Part shown: positions 16,056 through 25,026 of the stretch, one piece after another
How positions within the stretch are numbered: the stretch's first letter is position 1
Layout of the letters: every line of letters begins with the position of its first letter
From: Streptomyces sp. XD-27
GTDB lineage: Bacteria; Actinomycetota; Actinomycetes; Streptomycetales; Streptomycetaceae
Assembly: GCF_030553055.1 (NCBI RefSeq)
Contig: NZ_CP130713.1
Span: forward strand, 1,426,001-1,490,000
DNA length: 64,000 nt
Direction: 5' to 3'
Notes under the pieces: generated by a model
What the model was told of the DNA's origin: nothing
Database searches by the model: none
What the model saw: only the letters and a program-made list of their open reading frames with translations
Made by a program: the position numbers and the translations under genes

Positions 16056-19000
16056 GCGCTCCCCTCCATGGCCGCGGAATCCGGTGCCGGTCCTGGATGC
16101 CCTTGGTGGACGAAGGCGGCCCACGCCGGAATCCGGTCCAGGCCCGGTAGCTGCGCCTCACGGGCCACATGGCCGCTGACGCTTTCGGGAACCTTGCGCT
16201 CGGGGTCGAGCATCCACAGCTGCGCCGACCGCAGGGCGTCCGCCGGACCCTGGCCCTCGACCGAAAGGAAGTGGTGGAAGACCGCCATCATCAGCGCCGA
16301 GGCGCTGTCGTCCGTTCTCCACCGCGACCCCACCGCGTTCCGTGCGCCGCGTGCCACGAACGCCGTGGTCAGCGTCAGCGCCTCATCGTGATCACGGGTA
16401 CTCAGGTCCGTCTCGCAGGCGCTCAGTACGACCAGCGGGCCGCCGCTGCCCGATGCGGCGGCGCCGACGGGGCCGGCGATGCCGTCGTCCGTGAGATCCA
16501 GCAGCCGGGTCACGGTCAGCATGCCCTCGTCCGGCACGGTCCCCGGCCCGCCCCGATCGGCGGACCATGGGGCGCCGTCGTCGGGGAACGCCAGGCAGAG
16601 CGCCGAAACGGTCGGCCGCGGCCCGGCGGACCCGTGCGAGGCCACGTGCAGCAACGAGGCCCCGGGCAGCGCGCCCAGCACGTCTTCCGGCGTGCCGGGC
16701 GCCCGCGGCGGAACCGGAGGCTCGTAGAACTCCCCGTAGAGCCGTGCCTGCGGATAGAACGCGCTGTGCAGGGCGATGATCTCCCGTTCCGCGTGCGGCA
16801 GGTCCATCCGGGGATCGGCCACCAGCACCGGTGCCGCGTCCACGGGGATCCGGTCGCGGCTCACCGCCGCGAGGAACTGACTGCCCGATGCCGCATAGGT
16901 CAGCACCAGGTCCTGGCAGGCGTAGCGGTAGTTACTCCGCTCGTGACGGCGCGCGGCGTGCCACGGGACGACGCCGAGATTGCCGCAGGGCACCAGCACC
17001 ACGCGGAGAGGGCCGCGCGTGCTGCGGGCGGCGTTCCCCTCCGCGTCGGCGGTGAGGCGGTCCTCGATCTGCCGCATCAGCGGTTCCACCACCGTGTACG
17101 AAGCCCAGTCGCACAGGCGGTCCAGGACCCTCTCCCACCTGCGCTCGGCGACGTCGCCGCCCACTCGGGAACGGGCTGCCGCCGCGTTCAGGTACTCCGC
17201 CAGCGGCCCACTCGGCGAGCTGAACAGCTGGGGAAGGTCAAGCGCCGTCGGCTCCAGGTCCGGCCCCAGGGCGATCGCCACCCCGTGGGCCTCGCCCTTT
17301 CCGGGCAGCAGGTAGACCAGTACGTCGGCGCCGCCCGCCGCGACACCCGCGCGCAGCTCGGCCGTGGTCGGGGTGGCGAACAGGTCCCTCTGCCGACCGT
17401 GCTGCCGGTAGCCGAGCGCTTCCAGGGCCCGGCGGCGCAGACTGCTGGGAAGGAGCCGGCCGCCTTCCGCCTGCGTGTCGGGGGCCGTCCGCCGCCAGGT
17501 GTCGGCGATTTCCCGGTGGCCGCGCGCCTCAAGCAGCTCGGGCACTCCCGCGGAGGTCGAGGCGGCCTGCAGGACCAGTGCCCGGCCCAGCTCCAGGGCG
17601 GTGACCGCCGCCTCCAGGCGACCGCAGCCGATCGCCGTCCGTGCGGTCATGTGTCCCCGGTCGGCCGCGGATCTGGCCACCAGCAGGCCGTGTTCGGAGC
17701 CCGCCTGCAGGAGTACGTCGGCCGAGACGGCGTGCAAGGCGTCCAGCCCCGCATCCGTGGCGGCGTGCAGCTCCTCCGGGCTCTGCGTGCGAAACCACCG
17801 CAGCCAGTACGCCCTGACGAGATGCCACAGCGCATCCGCCGCGAAGATCGCATCCTGGCCCTGCCGGGCGCGTTCACGGGTGCGCTCCAAGCGCGCGATG
17901 GCCTGGTCGAGATCGGCCGGGTCATCGGTGTGCTCGTACCGCTCGAGCAGGCCGAGCGCCGTACGCTGCTCCTCGACCTGGCGCCGCACGGGCATGGCCT
18001 GATCCCCTGTGACCGGATCGTGGAGACTCTCCTCGATCAGCGCGGGATCGCTCTCGTAGTGCCCGCGCATGAGCTTCGCCTGGCGGATCAACCCGCCCAT
18101 CGTCTCGTTCCACGGCGGCGGCGCCGACTGCGCGCACTCCTCCAGGTGGGCGAGCCCTCGCAGGCTCTCCGACTCGTCCCCCAGCAGGGCGCCACGCGCC
18201 TGATACACCTGGCTCAGCGCCAGCGGAACGAGAATCGAGGAGGCGTGTGACTTCGGTACGCGCGCGTGGAGGCCCAGTAGTTCGTTGAGGATCGCTTCCA
18301 ACTCGGCCAGATCCCCTGACTGTTCGGCGCGCGATGTCCGGGAGAGCGCGGAGAGGACACGAATCGCGTCGAGGGCGTCGGCATCCGGGCCGGAAGAGGG
18401 CGCGGCCTCCGCCAGACCCGCCTTCATCGCCTCGGTCACACGATGCGCGAAGTCACCGTCCTGGAGACTGCCGCCGGTGGTGTGCGCGCTGTGCAGCAGG
18501 GCGGCGCGCATGGCCTTCATGCTCAGTGCCATCGCGTGGTCCTGGGGCAGGCGCTCCGTGACCTCGGTGATCTCACGCACCGCGGTGTCCAGGAGTGCCG
18601 GATCGCCGGTGCCGAGCGCCGCCGCGGTCGCGAGCAGCGCGGAGGAGATCTCGGGGGAGAACCCGCCGGGACTCCCGTCAGAACTCCTCTCGGAACCCGG
18701 CTTCTTGGCCTGGCCGGGTGAACCCACCGGGTCCCGGTCCGGCTGCTTGCCACCAACCGCCCCGGACCGTGGAGACGAGGGCGCCCCAGGAGCGTTCCGC
18801 GGTCCCATGGATGCGGCCGGCCCGCGGAGCTCGTCCTTGTAGGGGAAGTCGGCGGGCATGGCCTCCCACAGGCGTTGCTCCGTCATGGCGTCGGCAACGG
18901 CGCCGGGCCGCAACAGTTCCTCGGCCAGAGCCGCCACCGGCGCCAACTGCTCGATCACGGCGCGTAGTTCGGGCGGCATCGGAAGGTCCTCGATGTCGGC

Positions 19001-19483
19001 CAGGAGCGCAGGCACCTCGGCCAGGCCCGAGCGTCCGATCTGTGTCAAGGACCAGTTCATCGCTGCCGGAAATCCGGGCGCCGACCCGATACCTCCGCCA
19101 CCATGCGGTGCCATCAAGAGCAGCAGGCACAGCGCCGCACACTGCCGCTCCCACCGGGGGGCCTGGGAGTCCGGCTCGCGGACACGGCGCAGGTGCACGA
19201 GCGCTCGCTCGCGGTCCTCGGCAGCCCCACTCATGGTGTACCGGGAGGTGAGGAGGGCTCCCAGTCGGGCCACCACCGCGATCCGATGTGGCTCCTCCGC
19301 GCCCAGCAGCCTCTCCAGCTCTGTCAACTCCTCCACGGCCTGATCGAGGAGCGCCTGGTCGAGGACGACGCCGCCCCGTGCCGTCGGCTGCACCCGGTGG
19401 AACGGGATCAGCAGATCGGCCCGCGCCATGGCATCCCGCGCCCAGGTTCGTAGCCCCCGTATTCCGCCCCTGCCATCGGTCAT
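16052..19483 (-). CDS. TPR-repeat CHAT-domain protease-like protein
   Basis: A protein of 1143 residues. The long N-terminal and middle part is made of helical repeats of TPR type, with a low-complexity linker (about 240-290). The C-terminal 300 residues form a CHAT domain, a caspase-like peptidase: the catalytic His950 is in LLHVASHGS and Cys1023 in LVVLSACETDLS. CHAT proteins serve as proteases in several bacterial defence systems, including the type III-E CRISPR-linked TPR-CHAT. ATG 19483 has GGAG at good spacing; ATG 19513 is an alternative. The stop overlaps the antitoxin start by four bases, so translation is coupled. No signal peptide or membrane helix is seen, so it is cytoplasmic. 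Confidence 0.85.
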   Translation of the reverse strand: MTDGRGGIRGLRTWARDAMARADLLIPFHRVQPTARGGVVLDQALLDQAVEELTELERLLGAEEPHRIAVVARLGALLTSRYTMSGAAEDRERALVHLRRVREPDSQAPRWERQCAALCLLLLMAPHGGGGIGSAPGFPAAMNWSLTQIGRSGLAEVPALLADIEDLPMPPELRAVIEQLAPVAALAEELLRPGAVADAMTEQRLWEAMPADFPYKDELRGPAASMGPRNAPGAPSSPRSGAVGGKQPDRDPVGSPGQAKKPGSERSSDGSPGGFSPEISSALLATAAALGTGDPALLDTAVREITEVTERLPQDHAMALSMKAMRAALLHSAHTTGGSLQDGDFAHRVTEAMKAGLAEAAPSSGPDADALDAIRVLSALSRTSRAEQSGDLAELEAILNELLGLHARVPKSHASSILVPLALSQVYQARGALLGDESESLRGLAHLEECAQSAPPPWNETMGGLIRQAKLMRGHYESDPALIEESLHDPVTGDQAMPVRRQVEEQRTALGLLERYEHTDDPADLDQAIARLERTRERARQGQDAIFAADALWHLVRAYWLRWFRTQSPEELHAATDAGLDALHAVSADVLLQAGSEHGLLVARSAADRGHMTARTAIGCGRLEAAVTALELGRALVLQAASTSAGVPELLEARGHREIADTWRRTAPDTQAEGGRLLPSSLRRRALEALGYRQHGRQRDLFATPTTAELRAGVAAGGADVLVYLLPGKGEAHGVAIALGPDLEPTALDLPQLFSSPSGPLAEYLNAAAARSRVGGDVAERRWERVLDRLCDWASYTVVEPLMRQIEDRLTADAEGNAARSTRGPLRVVLVPCGNLGVVPWHAARRHERSNYRYACQDLVLTYAASGSQFLAAVSRDRIPVDAAPVLVADPRMDLPHAEREIIALHSAFYPQARLYGEFYEPPVPPRAPGTPEDVLGALPGASLLHVASHGSAGPRPTVSALCLAFPDDGAPWSADRGGPGTVPDEGMLTVTRLLDLTDDGIAGPVGAAASGSGGPLVVLSACETDLSTRDHDEALTLTTAFVARGARNAVGSRWRTDDSASALMMAVFHHFLSVEGQGPADALRSAQLWMLDPERKVPESVSGHVAREAQLPGLDRIPAWAAFVHQGHPGPAPDSAAMEGSA

Positions 19484-19610
19484 CGCGCCCCGCTCCGCCG
19501 CCCGATCAGTCATCTTGGTGTTCCCAGGATGCCCGGTCCTCGAAGACCGGAAGGCCGGTTCGGCGGGAGCGGACGGAATGCGACCAGAAGCAGACCGGGA
19601 GTCGACCCTT

Positions 19611-20183
19611 TCAGTCCTCGTTGCCAGGCCCCGCCGCGGACGAGACCCCGAGGTCGATGCGCATCTGCCGCCGCATGAGCTGCAGTTCGCCCCGGATCCG
19701 GTCGATCGCCGCCCGGACCTCGTCGAGTGAGTCCCCGGGCCGCAGGTCACCGTTGTCGAGGCGTTTGAGCATGCCGTAGGTGGTGTTCAGTGACCGGTTG
19801 ACGCCCTGTGCGAGGTCGAGTATCGGGTCCGGAACCCGCAGTTGGGCCTCGGCGTAGCAGTCCCGGTGGGCGTCGCGGGCCTCGGTCAGCCGATGGCTCG
19901 CGTCATCGGTGCCCACCGGTTTGAGGAGGGCGTGCATCATGTCCGTCAGCGCGGCAGCATACTGACGGGCGGCGGTGTTCAACACGACATAGGCCTCGCG
20001 CCTCATCTCCACCGCTGCCCGGCGCTCCTGTGCTTCCAGCTCCTTCGCCCGCTGCCGGTCCGCGTACTCCAGCTCGCGCTGCCGAGTGCGATCCGCCGCG
20101 CGCTGGGTGAGCACGGCGGACAGCAGTGTCCCCAGCACACCGACGACAGCCACGCAGAGTGCCGTCGCGCTGCCCGTGTCCAT
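19611..20183 (-). CDS. Membrane-anchored coiled-coil protein of unknown function
   Basis: A 190-residue protein with one N-terminal membrane helix (about 5-26, ALCVAVVGVLGTLLSAVL) followed by a charged coiled coil (QRAADRTRQRELEYADRQRAKELEAQERRAAVEMRREAYVVLN) and a helical tail. Similar small proteins are common in Streptomyces and have no known role. It lies 127 nt upstream of the CHAT gene on the same strand and may be the first gene of the island or a separate unit. Start ATG 20183 has a GGGCGGG stretch before it. Confidence 0.7.
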   Translation of the reverse strand: MDTGSATALCVAVVGVLGTLLSAVLTQRAADRTRQRELEYADRQRAKELEAQERRAAVEMRREAYVVLNTAARQYAAALTDMMHALLKPVGTDDASHRLTEARDAHRDCYAEAQLRVPDPILDLAQGVNRSLNTTYGMLKRLDNGDLRPGDSLDEVRAAIDRIRGELQLMRRQMRIDLGVSSAAGPGNED

Positions 20184-20265
20184 CCCGCCCGGCCCCCGGT
20201 TCGACGCCCGTGTTCGTCCGCCGGTCAGCCTAGGGCCGTGCCGCCGGAGGGCGAAGGAGGCGAAC

Positions 20266-20859
20266 CTACGGCCGCAGCGCACGCAGCAGCAGGTCCGCCA
20301 GATGGTCGGCGACCTGCTGCGGCGTGAGCGGGCCGTCCGGCCGGTACCAGGCGCCCAGGTGGTGGACGGAACCGAAGTGGTAGTCGACCACCAGGTCGGC
20401 CGGGGTGGCGTCACTGAACACCCCGCTGCGCTGACCCTCCTCGATCAGTTCCCGGAAGCGCTCGTGGTAGCGGCGCCGCTCGGCCCGTACCTGCTTGAGC
20501 TTCTCGGGGCCGAGGTGGTGCATCGACCGGAAGAAGATCGTGGCGTCGTCGAGGTTCTCGATGGTGGTGACCACGACGTCGGCGGCGGCGTCGCGCAGCC
20601 GCTCCTCCACCGGGGCGTCGGCGTCCGCGAACGCGTCCAGGCGCTCCTGTTGGAGGCGCAGCACCCGGCCGTACACCTCGTGCAGCAGGTCGTCCTTGGA
20701 GCCGAAGTAGTGGTAGAGGGCTCCCTTGGTGACGCCTGCGGCCTCCACGATCTCCTGGACCGACGTGCGGTCGTAGCCGCGCTCGGCGAAGAGGCGAGTG
20801 GCGGCGGCCAGGAGCCGCTGTGGAACCGGTTTCGCATCGCCGTCCGTCGTTCTGGCCAT
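20266..20859 (-). CDS. TetR-family transcriptional regulator
   Basis: A 197-residue TetR repressor. The helix-turn-helix is AAATRLFAERGYDRTSVQEIVEAAGVTKGALYHYFGSKDDLL. The ligand domain resembles TetR proteins of fatty-acid and acyl-CoA pathways. It is the last gene after an SDR gene and an acyl-CoA ligase gene on the same strand, and the operator-like site upstream of the SDR gene (23456-23475) is probably its own target. Related sites occur upstream of the phosphotransferase and dehydrogenase pair at 7904. Start ATG 20859 has AGGTGG in front. Confidence 0.85.
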   Translation of the reverse strand: MARTTDGDAKPVPQRLLAAATRLFAERGYDRTSVQEIVEAAGVTKGALYHYFGSKDDLLHEVYGRVLRLQQERLDAFADADAPVEERLRDAAADVVVTTIENLDDATIFFRSMHHLGPEKLKQVRAERRRYHERFRELIEEGQRSGVFSDATPADLVVDYHFGSVHHLGAWYRPDGPLTPQQVADHLADLLLRALRP

Positions 20860-20887
20860 CGTCGCCACCTGCCTCTCGTCCGTGCGC

Positions 20888-22542
20888 TTACCTACGGGAA
20901 CGCAGTTCCCGCCGGAGGATCTTCCCACTGGTGGTCTTCGGCAGCTCGGGGAGGATCTCCACCTCGCGCGGGTACTTGTACGCGGCGAGCCGCTCCCGGC
21001 AGTACCCGGACAGTTCCTCACCCGCCGCCCGCGCGCCCGGCCGCAGGCTGACGTACGCCTTGACCGTCTCGCCCCGGTAGGGGTCGGGGACGCCCACGAC
21101 AGCGGCCTCGCGGACCGCCGGATGGGTGTACAGCACGTCCTCCACCTCGCGGGGCCAGACCTTGAAGCCGGACGCGTTGATCATGTCCTTCTTGCGGTCG
21201 ACGACGTACAGCCAGCCGCCCTCGTCCATGAAGCCGATGTCGCCGGTGCGCAGCTCACCGCCGGGCAGGGCCGCCGCGGTGGCCTCCGGGGCGCGCCAGT
21301 AGCCGGGGACGACCATGGGGCCGCGTACGGCGATCTCGCCGGGCTCCCCGAAGGGCACATCCCGGCCGCCGTCGTCGATGATCCGCACCACCGTGTCGGG
21401 ACCGGGGACGCCGACCGCGAGGGTGCCGGAGACCGGGTCGACCGGTGCTTCGACCCCGCGCGGCACGCTGGCGCACGGCGCGGAGCACTCGGTCAGGCCG
21501 TATCCGTTGTGCAGATACAGGCCGTACTCCGACCGGAACCGCTCGACCAGGGCGGGCGGCAGCGGCGCACCGCCGGAGGACACCATCTGGAAGGAGCTGA
21601 AATGATCCCGGCCGGCCTGGGGGTGGGCCATGAGCGCCATGAAGGCGGTGGACGGGCCGACGGTGTAGACGGGGCGGTGCTCGGCGAAGGCGTCGAGGAC
21701 GACGCCGGGCTCGAAGCGGTAGGCCAGCGCCAGGGTGCCGCGGCCCGCGAAGCAGGCGGAGAGCTGGCAGACCATGCCGGTGATGTGGAACAGCGGGGCC
21801 AGGGCGAAGAAGGTCGCGCCGTCGGGCAGCGCATGGCCGACGCGCTGCCGGTCGGCGTTGTAGACGAGGTTCCCGTGGGTGTTCATGGCGCCCTTGGGCG
21901 CGCCGCTGGTTCCGGAGGTGTAGCTGATCAGCGCGATGTCGTCGGGGGTGATGTCGACGGCGGCGGGGGCCGGGCGCCGCGGCGCGCGACGGCGAGGAGG
22001 TCCTCGGCACCGTCCGGCGGATCCGCGGCGGCGCTTCCGGGCTGGAGCACCCGTACGTCGTCGCGGGTCTGGAAGTCGCCGTCGCGGGCGGTGAAGGCCA
22101 AGGTCACCGGCGAGTCGGCGGCCACGTCGCGGACGTAGGCGCGCCAGGCGCGGTCGCCGCAGACCAGCGCGGTGACGTCGGCGTCCCGCAGGATGTGGGC
22201 CAGTTCGCCCGCCTTGTACATCGGGTTCACCGGGACGACCGCGCCGCCCGCCTTCCACGCGCCGAGCAGCGCGAGCACGAAGTGCGGGGTGTTCTGCAGC
22301 ATGACCGCGAGCCGGTCGCCGGGCCGGAAGCCGCGACCGGCCAGGTGTCCGGCCACCGCGTCGGTGAGGGCGTCGACCTCCCGGTAGCTCAACCGGCCGT
22401 CGAAGTAGGCGATCGCCGGGTGGTCCGGCGCGGCCCGGAGGGCGTCCCGGAAGGCGTGCAGCACGCTGGGGCGCGGCCGCACGGGCGCCCGCTGCACGTC
22501 GTTGAGTCGCGCGAGCCACGGCTGGTCCTGGTACGAGGTCAT
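20888..22542 (-). CDS. AMP-dependent acyl-CoA synthetase/ligase, frameshifted in this sequence
   Basis: A long- or medium-chain acyl-CoA ligase of the ANL superfamily, which activates a carboxylic acid with ATP and CoA. Motifs are in order: the P-loop-like SYTSGTSGAPKGAM, the A5 region YGLTECSAP, GELRTGDIGFMDEGGWLYVVDRKKDMI (A7-A8) and PKTTSGKILRREL (A10, catalytic lysine). The N-terminal third and the rest are in two frames. The switch is at about 21970-21985 in a cgggcgccgcggcgcg stretch and equals one lost base. If corrected it is a full-length enzyme of about 551 residues. It lies between the SDR and TetR genes in one likely operon. Confidence 0.85.
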
Positions 22543-22654
22543 GGGTACGGCCCCTTGTCTGCTGTCTGCCGGAGGGGGTGCCGAGTGCGGGCCGTCCCCG
22601 GCCGACGTCGGCGCCTGGCGGTGCGATGGTACGTAAGGAACCGGAGGGCATCGT

Positions 22655-23419
22655 TCAGCCGGTGCTCTCCTCCACCGTGCGCTGGATGTGGTTCATCTTC
22701 TCCAGCCAGCGGTCGGTCTCGGTGGCGCGGGCCGCGTAGAAGCGGCCCACCTCGGGGTGCGGAAGGATCAGGAAGCGCTCGGCGGCCATGCCGGCGAAGA
22801 CCGCCTCGGCGACCTCCTCGGGCTCGATCGCGGTGGGTGCGAGCACCAGGTCGCCGGTGGGTCCGGCGGAACGCAGCATGTCGGTGCGGACGCCCTGCGG
22901 GCACACGGCGTGCACCCGGACGCCGCGGTGCCGGTAGGTCGCGGAGAGCCATTCGGCGAAGGCGAGCGCGGCGTGCTTGGAGACGCTGTAGGGCGCGGAG
23001 CCGACCATGGTGAGCAGTCCGGCGGCCGAGACGGTGGCGATGAAGCGTCCTTCGCCGCGCTCCAGCCAGTCGGGCAGCAGGTCGCGGGCGGCCCGCACAT
23101 GGGCCATGACGTTGACGTCCCAAGCGCTCGCCCACACCTCTTCGAGGGCCTCGGGGCCGCCGGTGAGGGCGATTCCGGCGTTGGCGCAGTAGATGTCGAC
23201 GGTGCCGCCCAGGGCCTCGCGGGCCGTGGGGACGATCGCCGAGGCGTCGCCGGGGACGGCCGTGCCGCCGATCTCGCCGGCGACCGCCGCGGCCTTGGCG
23301 GCGTCGAGGTCGTTGACCACGACCCGGGCGCCTTCGGCGGCGAATCGGCGGGCGAGGGCGGCGCCGATGCCGCCCCCCGCTCCGGTGACGACGACGCCCT
23401 TGCCGTGCACGGTTTCCAC
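22655..23419 (-). CDS. Short-chain dehydrogenase/reductase (SDR)
   Basis: A 254-residue classical SDR. It shows the NAD(P) motif VVVTGAGGGIGAALARRF, an Asp-based NAD-preferring end (VVVNDLDAAK), NAG in IYCANAGIA, and the catalytic Ser-Tyr-Lys as VSAAGL and YSVSK. GTG 23419 is preceded by GGGAG at good spacing. It is the first gene before the acyl-CoA ligase and TetR genes, so it probably oxidises a hydroxy-acyl or alcohol intermediate of the same pathway. An operator-like site lies 37 nt upstream. Confidence 0.85.
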   Translation of the reverse strand: METVHGKGVVVTGAGGGIGAALARRFAAEGARVVVNDLDAAKAAAVAGEIGGTAVPGDASAIVPTAREALGGTVDIYCANAGIALTGGPEALEEVWASAWDVNVMAHVRAARDLLPDWLERGEGRFIATVSAAGLLTMVGSAPYSVSKHAALAFAEWLSATYRHRGVRVHAVCPQGVRTDMLRSAGPTGDLVLAPTAIEPEEVAEAVFAGMAAERFLILPHPEVGRFYAARATETDRWLEKMNHIQRTVEESTG

Positions 23420-23455
23420 GTCTGGATCTCCCTCACGTCCGGCTCGACCGGCTCG

Positions 23456-23475
23456 CATACTAACCAGTCGGTTTG
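23456..23475. promoter_or_regulatory. TetR-type operator upstream of the SDR-ligase-TetR operon
   Basis: The sequence catactaaccagtcggtttg contains the inverted arms aacc and ggtt. It matches about 15 of 20 positions of the 7904-7923 site, which suggests both are bound by one TetR regulator. Confidence 0.6.
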
Positions 23476-23578
23476 CCGTGGTGGAAGGGGGCCGACCGGA
23501 TGACGGTGGTGCTGGCTCCACCTCAAGACGGGTACATACGGGATGGTCCCGCCCACCGCCCCCAAGGACCCTTGAGCC

Positions 23579-25000
23579 ATGAAACGGCATCGATCCATGA
23601 AGCGACATCAGCTCGTCTTCGTCACGGCACTGACGGCCTGTCTGGGAGTGCTCATGACCGCCGCGTTACCGGCGTCGGCGGCCTCCCCGCCCCGGGAGCG
23701 CCGGGAGGACGCGGCCCCTCCGCCCGAGGTGGGCGAGGACGGCGCCGTCGCCGCCATCGAGCGCGCGGCCCATCCCCTGCGGTCCACCAAACCGTCCGGT
23801 CCGCTGGACGACCTGCGGCCGCTCGGGCCCATGCTCGGGGACGCGAAGATCGCGGGGTTCGGCGAGGCCACCCACAGCTCGCACGAGTTCTTCACCATGA
23901 AGCACCGCGTCTTCCGGTACCTCGTCACGCAGAAGGGCTTTCGCACCTACGCGCTGGAGGCGCCCTGGAGCACCGGGCTGCGGCTCAACGAGTACGTGCT
24001 GCACGGCGAGGGCGACCCGCGGCGGATCATGAGCGAGGACTTCCAGGAGTCCTACCTCTTCTGGAACACGCGCGAATACCTGTCCCTCGTCAAATGGATG
24101 CGCACGTACAACCGGGCCCACCCGCACGACCCGGTCCGGTTCATGGGGAACGACGCCGCGTACGCCGGGCCCGAGCTCTACGACAGGGTGACCGCGTACC
24201 TCCGCCAGGCCCGCCCCGAGCTGCTACCCGAGGTCACCAGGCTCTACCGCGGTCTGCGCCCGGCCACGGACACCTATTCATACATGAGGGCCTATCTGGC
24301 CAAGCCGCCGGCCGAACGGCGCGCGATGGCATCGCGGACGGGACGGGCGCTGGAGCTGCTGCGGCGCGCCCGTCCCGCGTCCGGCCGGGCGGCCCATGAC
24401 GGGTACGCGTGGGCGCTGCGGCACGCGACGGCCCTCGACCAGACGGCCCGGTTGTACGCCTTCGACCCCAAGGACCCGGGCGAACTCGCGAAGGCGATGG
24501 TCTTCCGCGACCGGACCATGGCCGAGAACACGCTGTGGTGGCAGGAGCGGACCGGGGACAAGGTCATGCTGTCCGCGCACAACGGGCACGTCGGCTACGA
24601 GTCGGTCTACCCGGACCGGTACCCCAAGACGCAAGGCGGCTTCCTGCGCGACCGTCTCGGCCCGGACTACGTCAACGTCGGGTTCTCCTTCCACCACGGC
24701 TCGTTCAACGCCACCGAGGCCGATGACCCGCTGGTCGACGAGGAGGTCCGGAAGATCAGCCTCGGGGCCGCCGCCCCTGGGAACAACGAGCCCGCCCTGG
24801 ACCGGGTGGGTTACGACGACTATCTGCTGGACATGCGCACCGCTCCCACCGAGGCGCGCGACTGGCTCGGCGTCGCCCGGCCGACGCGCGCGATCGGCAC
24901 CGCCTATCCCTGGCCGGACGCCCAGGTGGCGCTGGCGCGCTCGTTCGACCTGCTCATCCATCTGCACGAGGTCCGGGCGGCGGACCGGTTGCCGCACTGA
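23579..25000 (+). CDS. Secreted erythromycin-esterase-family protein
   Basis: A 473-residue protein of the erythromycin esterase superfamily (EreA/EreB-like, also linked to succinoglycan biosynthesis). Conserved pieces are GFGEATHSSHEFFTMKHRVFRYLV, with the His and Glu of the proposed active site, WMRTYN, FMGNDA and VMLSAHNGHVGYE, which carries the second key histidine. A signal peptide (about 1-38, ending PASAASPP) indicates export, unlike the classical cytoplasmic resistance enzymes. A macrolide-resistance role should not be assumed; many members are housekeeping esterases of unknown substrate. ATG 23579 follows AAGGA by ten bases. Confidence 0.8.
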   Translation: MKRHRSMKRHQLVFVTALTACLGVLMTAALPASAASPPRERREDAAPPPEVGEDGAVAAIERAAHPLRSTKPSGPLDDLRPLGPMLGDAKIAGFGEATHSSHEFFTMKHRVFRYLVTQKGFRTYALEAPWSTGLRLNEYVLHGEGDPRRIMSEDFQESYLFWNTREYLSLVKWMRTYNRAHPHDPVRFMGNDAAYAGPELYDRVTAYLRQARPELLPEVTRLYRGLRPATDTYSYMRAYLAKPPAERRAMASRTGRALELLRRARPASGRAAHDGYAWALRHATALDQTARLYAFDPKDPGELAKAMVFRDRTMAENTLWWQERTGDKVMLSAHNGHVGYESVYPDRYPKTQGGFLRDRLGPDYVNVGFSFHHGSFNATEADDPLVDEEVRKISLGAAAPGNNEPALDRVGYDDYLLDMRTAPTEARDWLGVARPTRAIGTAYPWPDAQVALARSFDLLIHLHEVRAADRLPH

Positions 25001-25026
25001 GTCCGGCCCGGCGGTGGCGGGCGCGT

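Noticed and set aside
23579..25000. Macrolide resistance gene
   Set aside because: The protein has a signal peptide and a family-wide pattern only; there is no resistance context, so it is called an erythromycin-esterase-family protein.
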